Source of the DNA: Rhopalosiphum padi
Lineage: Eukaryota > Arthropoda > Insecta > Hemiptera > Aphididae
DNA length: 64,000 nucleotides
Reading direction: 5' to 3'
Assembly (NCBI RefSeq): GCF_020882245.1
Contig: NC_083597.1
Coordinates: 65,884,152 to 65,948,151 of the forward strand
Program-made: the position numbers and the translations under genes
Notes under the pieces: generated by a model
Database searches by the model: none
Seen by the model: only the letters and a program-made list of their open reading frames with translations
Told to the model about the DNA's origin: nothing
In this document: piece after piece, positions 1 through 14,400 of the stretch
How the letters are laid out: each line of letters begins with the position of its first letter
Position numbering within the stretch: the stretch's first letter is position 1

Positions 1-87
1 AAGGGACCACTGCCGCCATTAAATGATGTGTCAGTTGCTTATAAAATATATATAATATAATCACGGTTATACTATATTTGTAGCGTA

Positions 88-882
88 TACAGAGTGATTC
101 ATCAAGCACACTAACCCCTACTTTTTCTTTTAATAATTTATTTATTAAAAATTAAAATTCTAATCTTTGGAATTTTTAAATACCTAATACCTGTATATAC
201 TTTATGGCCCTTTAATTTTTTTTTAATTTATAAATTCTTGTGATTTTTCGGATTACCTATGGACTATCCTGTAACGATAAAAACTTCTGTTTTTCAAATG
301 AGAATACTCCTTTTTACTGTAAATTATTTAGTGGATATTTTTTCTGAATACAGTGATGTACCAAATTCAAAATCTAATTAAGTATTTTCTCAGTTATTAA
401 AATGTGTATACTAAGGATCATAATCCTTGAATATGATTTTACAAAAATATTAAATAGATGTCACATTGAATCTCGTATTTATTATGCTTGGGACATTTTT
501 ATGAATATTTGAAGATAAATATTTATTAAAAAAATATGTAAACCACCATATCTCCTATATCATCTTCTAAACATATTATCCTAACCTACACGAAGTGTTA
601 AATAACTCAAAAACAATTCGCTTGAATTTTGATTTTGATACCTTGAAATAAAATATTCAAAAAAAAAATATCTACTAATAACTTACAATATTAAAAAGGG
701 AAGGGAAGTTCTCATTGAAAAAACACAAGTTTATATTTTTACAGGATCTTCGTTAAATAATACCAAAAATCTTAACAATTTAAAAATATGATATTTATAA
801 AAATTCCAAAAATCAGATTTTGAATAAATTCATTATTTAAGTAAAAAAATAAGGGTAAGTGTGTTTAGTGAATCACCCTGTA
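88..882. mobile_element. Tc1/mariner-type non-autonomous element (MITE)
   Basis: The left end reads TACAGAGTGATTCATCAAGC and the right end, read on the minus strand, TACAGGGTGATTCACTAAAC. The similarity continues through the motif ACACACTnACCC, giving terminal inverted repeats of about 30 bp. Each end is flanked by the dinucleotide TA, the target of Tc1/mariner transposases. The roughly 795-bp interior is AT-rich with no open frame, so it would be moved only in trans. A relative with similar ends lies at 54789-55562, and a lone similar end lies near 23398-23416. Confidence 0.7.
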
Positions 883-3800
883 TAATACATATATATTGAA
901 TACGTATTCGTACCTATGGAAAAACTTTATGGGAGGGGAGGAAGAACCACCATGATCGCCAATGATGTCACACGTATATGCATCATGAATATAATATGTT
1001 ATGTGCGCGGAAACGTTAGTGATGTCCTCTTAATTGCGTAACAGCGTGAACTGTTGTATATTATAGTGGGGTCAATTTGCCAGAAACAAACATGAAAATA
1101 TAAATACGACATACACGTGACGACGACATTTTTGTGCATACGGTGAGATAATGTTATTATAGATAAACGCACACGCGTGTCTGACCCATATATATCCAGA
1201 AAGTTTTGTCCCGAGGGAGCGGTGTTTTAGCTTGAGGGCTCATAAAAACACAATTAATAAAAAAAAAGGGAAGTAATTTAGGTGCATTTGCACCATATAC
1301 TCGAAAATCAATTTGCTAGCACTATTATTATATAATTGAATATGGAATGCATCAGTGTTCTAACTACATAATTACAGTATTCCGTCACTTTTGAATTAGA
1401 TGTTATAACAGAAATAAAAAACACAATACACCAGCAATAAAATATTTCACCGGAACAATTTCAACATTGTGAAATATTGAATAAGATACTATACCCACAA
1501 AATTTGATACACGTGAGGAATCAAACTAAGGAGTGAGGAATTCACTATATAGAAATTAAAACTTGCATTAGTTTGCTTCAAGAGAAATATGTTTCGATGA
1601 AAAACTATACAGAAGTTTTTGTATAATTTGTAAAGTGATTTTCCACCAATTTTTAAGTGAGGGAGGTTTTGATAGTTGAAATAAACAGACTTTGAAGTTA
1701 GAATTTAAAAAAGATCGGGTTTTAAAAGATAAAAAATATTTACAATCACATAGAAAAAAATATTTAAGCAGAAAATATACTTGTATGCGAATTTGTTTCG
1801 TTCAATATATAAACAAAAATTCACCGAAATATTCTTCCGGCCAAATTTTAAAACTTCATACATGGGTTTTTAGAATAAATTAAACATAAACACTGAGAAG
1901 AACGTGCTTTAATTTGTACAACTAATTAACCACCTAACGCTAATTTTAATTCAGCGCAAATATTATATTTATTAATTATTACCTATACCTAAAATTCATA
2001 AACGTATAATACGCCATCACCACCGTTATATACACTACGTATAAATTGAGCTCTATGTGAAAAAAAATATTTATATCTACGCAGTTTATATGCGTTTTAA
2101 AAACATAATATAACTTATGTAGGTATGGTATGTGTTTATGTGCCTTTTAGTTTTAGATAGGAATGTATATATATAAAAAAAACGCTTAGTATTGTTTTGT
2201 ATATACGATGACCCGTAGATATGTTGTAAAATAACTGATCTATTTGACTAAAACCATAGAACATATGATCAAATATATTAATTCTAATGAAATTTAATTC
2301 ATTTTAAAAATAGCTCAATTTATATAATATTTACCTTAAGTGTAAAAATAATTTGGTAGTAAAATATAACATGAATTTAAACGAGTATGATACTATAAAA
2401 TATGTAACCAGAAACTCTCACAACATTTTAGATAGACACATATATTAAATAATTGGTGTCAAATACATAATTAATTCATATTTATTTAACTATTTTGTTA
2501 GTTTTACAAAATTACATTGAATAGGGTTACTGTGACGGGCGAAGGCGCATTATTAAAATGAGTACCTACTATACCTAATAATGTTTCGATGATATTGTTA
2601 ACAAATCACAGCTTTTATTTCAAATAAAATAAAGAAAGTATCTACGATAAACTACCTAGGTTAGGTTAGTAACATTATAATAAAGACTGCAATATTGAGT
2701 TTTAGATTTCTATACAAATAATAGTATTCTAATAATAATACTGCATTGATGATTACAAATATTGAATTAAAATACTTTTTTAACATGTTACCTACTTACT
2801 TAACAATATTCTAAATAACTTCAAAACTACTGATCGATACTTTGTACATTGAACTATTTGTACGAAAAAGAGACCTACAGATTTATATTTTCCTCGACCT
2901 GCTAAACAAGTGACATGAGTCGATGCTGACAGGAAGGCCCGAGTTTAGAATGTCCCACGGGAATAAAAAGTCTCTGAATTAGGTCGTTCACGCAATAACT
3001 TTACTATTTTTTCCTCGATAATTTTTCCCTTTAAAATTCTGTTGAGGCGACATATTATACTCATGTGTCATGTATTCATATCAATAACTATAATTTATCT
3101 ACATCCTTCAAATAAATTATAAATAATTTTTTTAAATATTATGTCAATACACTAAAATTAGAATTGCCGTTATAATTATACATTAAAACTATGAATATAA
3201 TTTATTTATTTAATTTTTTTTTCTAAGAGTAAATGTACTCTTATATTACGCATATAATATTACTTAAAATAATTCTTTATTTTATTTTTAATAATTACAC
3301 GCACTTTTATTACTATTTTCATTTGTACAAGAATATTTATTTGAATGAAGAATATGCTTATAACCTAACCTTAAATACTAGTATATAAAAAATAGAAAAA
3401 GATATTAAACTGTATTTATTTGGTTTTTATAGAAATGTACCGAATTATTATTTATTAACTTCATAAGTCATATATTACCTATATTACCCATATTCAATCA
3501 AAAATCAAAATAAATAGACAATTCTATTTTCAAAAATGTAGGTATTATAATAATAAAAATTAGCCCTCTCAATAACATCAATTATTAACAGTCATGTGAC
3601 ATAATACAAGAACCATTTATTTTTCTATTATTTTTATTTCCAATTTATATTATTCCTTTTAAAACTTAATCAATAAACTCGTGTTATTATTAAATATAAT
3701 ATTGTTATGAATATCTCCAACACTCGCACACATTCTAACCGTACTTTGTTGTGTGTATCTTGGAAATGTAAGCTATTGGAGACATCTTTCGTCTTTTGAG

Positions 3801-6800
3801 AAAACAGAACACGATTTGACCATTAAATTGTTGTTGTTTTTTAAGGTCTTTCCAAATTTATATATATATATATATTTATTTATACGTGTATTATATATTT
3901 GTGTGTTTTGCTTTTAGATTTCGTCACCTTGACTATTATGTGTTTGGGATTCGTGATATAACCAGGAAGGCTTGAAGATGAAAATATGTTCGAGGATTTT
4001 TAATATTCTAAAGAAGAAAATACAAACATTGATGTATGCTAATAAATCTGAAAGAAAATGAGGATTGAATTCCAATGTTTTTTTAATCAAGTTGCAAATG
4101 AAATCTAAAATCAATAACTATAAGAGTCATATCATGTATTTTTTAATGTATATAATTAACTTAAAAAGTAAACTTTTAACGTTAATTTCATAATTTAAGT
4201 ATATGACAATAATTTAAATATTTACTAGTTTAAAATACACAAATCAAAGTAAGTTTAACCTGTACTTTAAAATGTAAATGGACCTAATACTTACTTTGAT
4301 AATTTAGTTAACTTACATTTTTATGAAAAATCAATTGTTTTTTGCAAAATATAACTTATTTTTTTTATTCAACATACTAATTTAATTATCGAACAAATGT
4401 GTAACAATGTAAATATTTGAAAAATAAAGAATACTTATAACCATTAAATAGATCATTAATAGCTAAATATTTAATTAGTTGTAATTAAAAAAAATTTTTA
4501 AAAAAATTGATTACCATAATCCATGATAATTTACTTCATATAAGTAATAAATAATGAGCTATAATAGAACGTATACATTTAAAACTAATAATGTCTAAGG
4601 AAATATCCATATTTTTGAATACTCATATTTTATAAGTATACTAGATAAATCAAAAAAATATATATTTATAATTTTTTTCGTTGAAAAAATATTAAAATAA
4701 ATTACTAACCATGAAATTATCTTCAAATAAAATACAAAATTACAAAATTTAAAAACAGTATGTATTTTAGTATAGAAGAAAAATAGTATAAGTATATTTT
4801 TAAAGTTGACACTCCGTTTTTTTTTAATTTGTTAATTTGTTTAAATAATTATACAAAGTCTACTTTACTATTAACTTAAATTAAAAAAATAAAATATTAA
4901 AGTTAAAATGTTGTTTATTGTAATCAGAAGATCAACTTGCTTCATTTTTCTATCAATTACATAATTAATACAATTATATTTTGGTAGTATGAATTGTATT
5001 TATAATAGTCAACTATATATTCTATAACTATAATTATCAATTTTAACTAAATAAAATGCATATCATATTTTTCATATCATAAAAGTAACTACAAAATTAA
5101 TTAATCAACCCTGGCTTATTCAAATAATTTAAAAGTCTAGAACAATTATATTTTAAAGTTATTAATTATTATTATTCGTCCTAAATATATAAATATGGAA
5201 TATTTTATTAGTCTATAATAGCTGATAATTCTCAAAAAAACTTAAGAAAATTAGACAAATTGCATACACGATAAAAGTTATTTATTTATTTATTTATTTT
5301 TTATTATTATTGTTATTAATATTTAACTCAAAATTAAAATTGGTATTGAATTTTAATATTTTTTTTTCACTTCTTAATCATACGTAGCTATCTAAGAATC
5401 GTAAATAACTATTCATGATCTCTAGACGTATAGCGATGTGTATAAATTAATTTATAAAAAAACATATAATTTGTATTCTCCAACTACCTTATGATGTTTA
5501 TTTTTTTTATCATTATTACTATTATTATTATTATTATTATAACACACATATAAATTACTAATGCTATATTGTATTTTCCAAGCATTGGCTTAATAATTAT
5601 AAATTCCTAAACATTATGGCTTATTATAGTAACGTCTGCTTATATAGTGGGAGGTCCTATAACCGTTTCCGCTTTGCCACATCGGCTAAGAAACTATTCA
5701 ATTATTTAATAGATAAATATATAAGTAGTTATAGTAGATACCTATATGAAATAAAATATAATAGGGTAAGAAATTTGAATGTTAAATATTAATTGATACT
5801 CATAAAAAAGGACTTAACTCAATTTCCTTTAAAACTATATGAAAACTATGATCTTTTTTTAATCTATTAACATTAATTAAAGAATTTATCAGCGTGACCA
5901 TAATATTTAATAGAAATTTTACCAAATGGGAATTATTATAATTTTATATATTGAATTACAATGCATTTCACAGTTACTTCTTACTATTATATATCATTTT
6001 AACAACAGCGAACTTAAATCATTACAAATATCTAAGACTATGCATTCATATTGTTAAAATATTATATTGATCTGACGAGATACTAAAAAAATCAGAATAA
6101 AAAAGCATTTACATTTTTCGTGTAATATAATTGTTATAACTGATTTATAAGTAATATTAACGAACAAAATTCAACTATATAACCAATATAAAATATGTAT
6201 ATTTTTTATAAAATAGGTAATACCCTCTAAAAAAAATTGTTTATTTTATTCATAAAAATTGTTAATTGGAATATGACAACTTTTTACTTTTCTAACAAAA
6301 TAATATTTTTACAAATAGCCTAGAAAAGTGAAAGTTTAACCTTGAATTTTAATCTTATACTCAATTAAGCACATAATGACAAAAATAAATGTACTTACAT
6401 AAAAATATTGTTAAAAATAAATAAAAAAAAAACACAAAATCTAATTGAATGATTTGTTTTTAATAGAATATAAATAAAAACTACAGTTAATATATTTAAC
6501 CAGAATATTATATAATAAATTCAAAATGCTCAAATATAGACAATTTAGTATTTGATTAATAAAATATCCAATTTCCATACATCTTATGACACTATAACAT
6601 TTAATAAAATCATCTAAAATGAATGCTTGTAATTATCTCCGAGTACATATGTATTATGTATTTGTAATTTGTACTTTAACACGAAAATAATAATATTTTA
6701 TCACAGATTTATCTCATATATATTTATATATAATACGAAATTATTTTAAATAAAACAGTCAATTTTGTATTTGATTCAAAGTATAAAAAATATTTTTTCT

Positions 6801-7680
6801 ATTTTTTTTTTTTTGGAAATTCGCCGAAGCGTTCGAAATCACCTTGTCACGTAGACACGATCAGCAACTTTCCCTAGTGACATGTACAAAACGTATAAAA
6901 TGTCGAGTTAAAACTATTGTGTGATATTTTAAACTCTTTATAGATACATATAAACTACTACTGATATTACTAAAATATATATAAATATGAACTATTTGGT
7001 TTTGATAATGAGTCATACAATTTTGACTTTTAATAAATAATGTAATTAATTATAAACGTTTATATTTTATTAACTACTATAATTATTGTGCTTTATTTAT
7101 TCAGATGATTTTGAACTTGATGGGCACTTATAATTTTTCCCCTTAAATATACATACAAATGCTTATATCAGTAATACCCTACACCGTGTATGAATTGTTA
7201 AAATATATATAAATTTACTCATTATTTAAAAGATTTTTTAGTTAGACCAAAAATGTTCAATTTTTTCATATATATATATATATAAGAACACTTGCCATTT
7301 TGATGACCACGAACCGAGTTTATCGACATGAAGCTTTACTGTATATGATTATTATTTAGACCGTAGATAAGTATAGTATTTTTTTAATATATATTTATTT
7401 TTTACTTTTTTGAGAAAGTTCTATTCAAACCGTACACAAAATAAAAACTGACAAATACTACGGTACTTATACTATAATAACTATAATACATATCTACATA
7501 ATATATTACTTTAGTGCCTACGCTAAATGCCTATGTGTAGATAATCGCACCACCTTCTACATCACATACGTATATGTATTATACAAATTTATTCAACATA
7601 TCAGGCGTGGTAAAACTCTTTATGATATTGTGGATATCACTTACTTTAAACAAGTACAGTCGTTTTTCACTCTACGTGTA
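883..7680. other. AT-rich gene-free stretch
   Basis: No convincing exon was found. Open frames here are short, low in complexity and lack paired splice signals. Simple repeats include TA runs near 3860 and 7265, TTA runs near 5515 and TTTA runs near 5280. Slightly GC-richer patches at about 960-1230, 2880-2990 and 6820-6900 contain words such as TGATGTCA and CACGTAGACACG, but nothing assignable. Confidence 0.6.
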
Positions 7681-7689
7681 CACCGCGAC

Positions 7690-8071
7690 TATTATGACGT
7701 TCGTACGATAGTGGTATAGTAGTAGAAGTAATAATAATAACAACAATAATGACAGTGACAACAATAATAAAAATAATAATAATGACGATTATGATTCGAT
7801 AGTATAATATATAATATTTTCACTCGCACACAATCGCGGACAACGGGCGCATATGACGACGTATAAACATATATGAATATATATTTAATATTATTATATG
7901 TATGGAAATATAAAATATTCACTGCGGAAACGAAAACAGAAAAACGCGCGTGGCGAACAGACCGAGAGCAACGCGACTACTGCTGCTGAACTCGGGATGA
8001 CAACCGGTTCGCCTGTGCAACCTGATGTAGGTGAGCGCGCGCTGCATCGCCGCCACCGCCCGCCGGTACAA

Positions 8072-8131
<60 letters not shown>

Positions 8132-8430
8132 ATATACGCTAGACCTGGTACCTATAAATATAATATACGTATAGGTAGGTACGATAGCTGTATCATATAC
8201 AGCGAGTACATAGACAGTATAATATGTAGTGATAGTATACTACAACAATTGCTAGTGTACCGTGACGCGGGGAAATACGCGGACGGGCGCGTGCCCGCCG
8301 TTTCCGAAATGAATATTATACGCCGTGCCGACGGTGACTATAATATTAACGGGAGAGAACCGCTTTTGGACGAAAAGGGCACTCTATCAGCTGGTTTCTG
8401 TAGCATGTTTTCGTTATAGGTAACCTATGT
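7690..8430 (+). promoter_or_regulatory. CpG-rich island with candidate first exon
   Basis: CpG and G+C are far above the surroundings over about 750 bp. In the plus strand an open stretch begins at ATG 7898 (M Y G N) or at ATG 7997 (MTTGSPVQPDV). It ends at position 8030 before a strong donor, GTAG/GTGAGC, leaving a split codon after one base. A second donor-like site, TATAG/GTAACC, follows near 8419. No downstream exon could be linked, so this may instead be a promoter or a 5' UTR exon. A long dinucleotide repeat interrupts the island. Confidence 0.4.
8079..8125. repeat. (TA)n microsatellite
   Basis: About 47 bp of nearly pure TA dinucleotides lie inside the CpG-rich island. It makes an artificial open frame of alternating Ile and Tyr, which should not be read as protein. 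Confidence 0.9.
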
Positions 8431-8439
8431 ATTGTCAAA

Positions 8440-11400
8440 GCTACGAATATTATTATGACGTGTAGGTACCTGCGTTACTATGTGACACCTGTCACGACCA
8501 CATCGAAGTATGTTTGTTTACAAAAATCAAAAATACTTTCTTGGTCGAACGAAAAAGTACTTTATGATAATGTCATGATATAATACATTCATTATTCTAT
8601 GCTATTAAGTATTTACGGCAACGACATTTTCATTATTATTGTTTATAAGAATAACCTACGGGATTATAATAGAGTCATTGGTAGAGATTCTGAAAAATAT
8701 TTGGGGGGGAGGATTTAAGTATTTGATAGTCAACATATTTTTAGAACTTCTACGCCCCATCTGTCTTATCATTTCAATATTTTATTTTATTTTTTTAGAA
8801 CTTTTTTGCAATGTTAAGCCAAATTAAACAGAATAAATAAAATATTTTATGGAATTAGACCTTTTAAACTATCTTCTATCTTAAATCTTGGTGTAATTCA
8901 TTTTAAAATAAATTACATATGGTAATTTTGATACGTACTCGTATTTAAGTCTTAAAAGTTCAATAACATTAATTAAATAACTAAAGCTATTTTATTTTAA
9001 GCCTATCGATATATTCTGTCCCGTTCAAAAATAGATAATCTAGAACAATTTTACAATTTGTAGTGAAGTACTAATACCTAAATAGTACACCTTACATGTA
9101 CATAATTATGGTTTAATAATATTAAAAATTTTAAACAAATACACTATAGAGTAAACTTATTACGTACAAGGCTAAAGAAATGTTGAATGGGAATACCTAG
9201 TATATATTTCACAAAAGCTACTCGTAGTAACCTTAGCATTAGGCAGCCTAAACGGATAGATACTTCTTTGAAAAAATTCGATTGTTGGTAAGAATGTTAG
9301 ATGTCTGTGTTATACTAATTGTACCATTGTATATATAATTGATTGGCTGTAGTTTTAGTAGGTACAATGTTTAGTTTATAAAATACTTGATATAATGATA
9401 TAAAAGCTTAAAAATAAACATTTCGCTTTAATTGTAGTAAAATATCACCATACCATTGCTGTACGACACTCATGACTCAATGTTGTTCAGCAACACGGCA
9501 ATATGAGAACGTGTCCTTAATACAATTCTATAGTGTAGTACTTGTAAAATTACTAATTATAAATATAAATTTATTTCAAGTACCTAAGATCATTTATAAG
9601 CAATTTAATGATGACAATTAGAAAGAAATCATTAACTAATACAGCGATCTCAAAAATCATTTATTACAGTTAAAAATCATATATATATATTGACTTTAAC
9701 TTAACTTTTTAGTCATTACTTACTGAGATTTAAATTTACAATATTTTGTTTATAAAACTATCCCATGATGTAAATATTTCAACAATTTGAAAAATTATCA
9801 TTTTAGTCCGTACTATGTTTATATGTCCGTAAATGTTATCATTTAAAAGTTTATAATATACGAGTATTTTCTAAAAATGAGTTAATGCAGACCTCGAATT
9901 TTTAGAACAATAATTTTATAATTTATAAATATAAATACCTAATTTATACAAATTAATAATTATAAAGTTATTAATAATATTTAAAATACATATTATCTTA
10001 AAACTATATGTACTAATAATATTAAAAAAGGAAAAATTATTTTATAAAAATAATTTGAATGTAAAAAAAACTACCTATACAATAAATTATACATGTATTA
10101 AAATATATTTATTTAATAAGTAATATAAAATTTTAATTATTACTCAAAATTGATATATTATTATATATAGCTATGATTCCCGTATAATATATTCTTATAA
10201 TATTAAATTAATAATCGTTAATCAGAAATTAAAAGTTCAAAAGTTTTAAATACAGTAAAACCGCCTTAAAACAGAAAATAACAACAATACCATACATGTA
10301 TTTTAGTCTCCTTAAATGAAAAATCAGTTGTTATCGAGTGATTCCATTATAACAAGGTTTTACACTATAATATAATTTAACTTAATTTAATTCTATACAA
10401 ATAAAATAACTAAAATAAATAAACTTACTTACATACTTCAATTAAAATGTAAAAAAAATAAAATCTGATTGAAAATAAGTATCTGATGACCGTATAGCTA
10501 TAGAATATAAACATATAACTTTTTTCATAACGATAAAATTTGTTCAACTTATATCTATTTTATTATAAATTAAATATTAAAATAAGGCTATAAGTAATAC
10601 AGAAATATTATTTCAGCAATACATGAGTCCGTTTTTAAAGTAAGAATTAAGTTTCAGTTTATAAGATATAATCTTGTTGTTACAAAACAACGCTACAAAA
10701 TTTAATATTTGTACAATGATTTACACTGTTATTATTTTTATAATAAAAATGTAAAATGAATATTAAATGTCACTAAAAATCAAAATGAAAAAGAAAATTA
10801 AATTATGTAACTATGTAAAGACGAAAATAAACAATGAAATTATGGTAAACTTAAATAATGAAAATAATTTTAAAAATATAAAATCTTTTCATATACTCGA
10901 ATTTTAGTTCATATTAGATATACAATAACCTTTATTTTTATTAATGCGCGTTTTTATTATTTCAGCTTCAAGATATTATAAATAAAAAATAATATTAAAA
11001 AGTATAAAATACTAACATTCAAACATGATATCGAAATCTGTTAAATAATATCCTGAATTTAATTATGATTTAATGATAATTATTTATTTTTAAAAGTAAT
11101 AACTTCATGTTTATCTAATAAACTAAATTAATATCCAGGTTTAATAAAATTGAATAAATAATAGTTACCAAATGTCTAAATTGTATATTTTCTGTCAGCC
11201 CATATATTAATATAACTATATATTAAAATATAATATATTTTACCATTAAAATATGAAAAGATTTAGACAAGACACCGAATACAATTTAATATAATATGTA
11301 TATTGAAGTAAAATGTTAATATTATAATATATATTTTACTTTATAAATAACCTGATGGCTGATAGCAATACACGGAGTATTGCACAGAGTTTTACACGAT

Positions 11401-14400
11401 GATAACTGCTAAGATATAGTCTTATGTCACTGTACGTTAATTTTAGAAACTTTAAATACCTAGGTATAACGTATATAGAACATAAAATGCGTTATGACAT
11501 GAAATAAAAAAATCGAATTGCAGCAAGCTAAAAAAAGTAATATATATAATAAAACAATTAGGTAGTGATATACTATATTAGATTACTTTACTTAGCACTC
11601 GTTAAATCTCAAATTATATATAATATAATATATTGGAATAGGGCTTATGATAATATTCTTACTCAACGAGAAGTTTATAAAAACATATTTTTCAGGATCC
11701 CAACTAAAAAAAATTGTTAGGTATTTAACCAAGAAATTTTTTAAGATTTGTATGTTTAAAATATCACAAACTTATGTTTTAAAATTAATATTTCATACCT
11801 GCATAAAAAATATAATTTATTGTCTCCTTCAAACTATGGTATTAATACTAAGTATGTAATAAACAAATATTCCCAAATTTGGTCATTAAAAACTGCTTGT
11901 CAAAAGGGTTATGATTTTGTTGGGACTTAGATTTACAATTTAATGTCCAATTTTTTTAGATAGCAAGCAATTATCGTTATTTAAAAAGTAAATCACAATA
12001 TCACATGCTGACTAATGTGTAAATGTAACGATACAAATACATGAGAAAAATTATAGGTACTTCATTAACAAATGTTATATTTGTCTCTAACCCTATCAAA
12101 TTATATTATTTCTTTTTTTTTTAATTGTAAACAATTTAATATATCATACATTTGAAATGTAAATAACCCTGGGCCTTCATACAAATTGAGGTCTAGTAAT
12201 TTCTAAAAAGATTTAAATAAAAAAATAAATGAAAAGATGTAACCATTCAATGATTATTTAAATGTCAATTTTTATAAAAAAAAAACAAACTTATTTATTT
12301 CAAATAAATATTAAAATATCAAACAATTTGTTAAACTGTTCTATAAATATGTATATAATGAAATAGAATTTTTTTTACTAATACTTTTATCTTTAGTGAT
12401 AGGAGAGTAAGTATTTTATATTATTATTAGGTATTAATGCTCAAGCCATTAGCTTCAACGCGCCACCATATTGAATAACGTCTCCATAAACGCCCCAAAT
12501 AATAATAATATATTAAAAGCAAATTTTATCGTTGGGAAACAAAACCATCATTTTGGGTAACTTAGAACTGAATGATAGATAAATTATGAAAATAAAAATT
12601 ATTATAAATAAAATAAAACACATCATAGAACACGACAAAGAACCAAAAATAAGCCACCTGAAGTAAATATAGTGTATAGTTCCTTATCATATTTTTAGAT
12701 TAAAGAAAATATTTAATCAACAACTTTTTTAATATAATTCTATAATATGTTTTATATATTAAATCAGTGTGATCATTTTTTTTTTTTTGTTAAAAGTTTA
12801 ACCAAAGATATAAATTTATATTATTTAATTGTATTTATATACCTAACAAATCCTTACTTAAAATCGATGATTTCTACTTAAATTACCAATTTAACCTAAC
12901 CTAGGTTAAATTGAATTTTATAAATTAAAAATATAAATATAAATTAAATATTAATTGTATTACTAACAAAAATGTTTGCATCAACATAATTTTAGTGATT
13001 AAGTACTACACTACTACTTATACTAAGCTATACTACTTCTCTAAGTACTAATAATAAAAATTATAAGACCAAATTATTAAAAAATCTCAGTGGTATATAC
13101 AGGTAAAAATCTATTGATGTAAAGCTATAATTATTATAAAAATTGATCTATTATTAACTCTACTAAAAATGAATTATTTTCTACTAGCTCCTTCTACCTG
13201 AACACAACAAAGTAAATTTAAGTAATTCCATTCTCGTAAACACTGATTATCGTAGGAGAGATTTCTAACAAAGAGCTATATGTCATTTTCCTGAAGATAA
13301 AATGGGTAGTAGAGAGCCAAGAGCCAAGACTTTGGTGATATGAACAATTAGATTATATTCGGGTCTAGGTGGAGACTTTGAATATTAATGTGTTGGAGTA
13401 TAAACGTTGTCTTGCATAATTATTGTAACCTATTAGAAGCTTTAAAAGTACGCACAATAATTACTATTAACATTTTTTATGTTTTTAAACTATATAACTA
13501 TTTTAACGTGTAAAAATAACACATAAATGTAATTATTTTTTTCTTAATTTTATTTATTTAAACATGAAGTGATTTTCAAATTATAATAAATATTTGATAC
13601 GTGATTTACAATGTAAATATTTTCAAGGACTTCAAGAAGCGTGTCAATTTTTGATTATTTGTCTATTTGTAAGTATATAGATAAAACATTTTATTTTCAG
13701 TGAAACTTTTTCTCTTTTAAAATAACACTAAAACACTTGAACATTTAAATTATAGATTTTTTCAAGACACGATGACATTAATACATTATAAATATTTTTT
13801 AACTAAACTTAACTAAGAAATATTTGTTTTTAAAATAATGTGTAATTTCCTTGGTAACTCTCGTATTAACCCTTTTCAAACATAAAATAATCGGATATTA
13901 TAGTATTGTACAATTGAATAACATATTAAATTAATTAATTTAAATTTATTATACATTTTAATTAATAATAATTACTACTATAGGTTAGGTTAGGTACTTC
14001 TATACAACCATATAGAGTATCAGTATATCCGATTTAAAAACGCCTATTATGTAATACAATTTTTTTAAAGAAATTATCAAACAAAACAACGCATTTTATC
14101 AACAAAAAATGCGGATTTAAAATTATGAAGAAGACATGATACCTGTATATGTGTCTGTTTTATTAACTTCAGTCAACGCATAACACACCAAATTTAACAT
14201 TCAGAATAATAAATTTTACTTAATTATTTTTAGTATTAAAATTCCAATATTAAAATGCCCATAACATTCTTTAAAACCTACCTATAAAATCTACACGGTA
14301 GCCTAGAAAATATTCTTACTTTTAAATTTTCTTATAGATTAGTTTGTTCTAATAACACAAATAATACAGTAAAATAGATTATTCCAAACTTAAAATTTGG

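Noticed and set aside
7692..7922. Minus-strand 76-codon open frame rich in Tyr, His and Cys
   Set aside because: Translation of an AAT/ACA-rich low-complexity stretch, with no splice or homology support.
7898..8419. 173-codon open frame on the plus strand
   Set aside because: It runs through a (TA)n microsatellite (Ile-Tyr repeats) and past a strong splice donor at 8030. Only the first part could be an exon.
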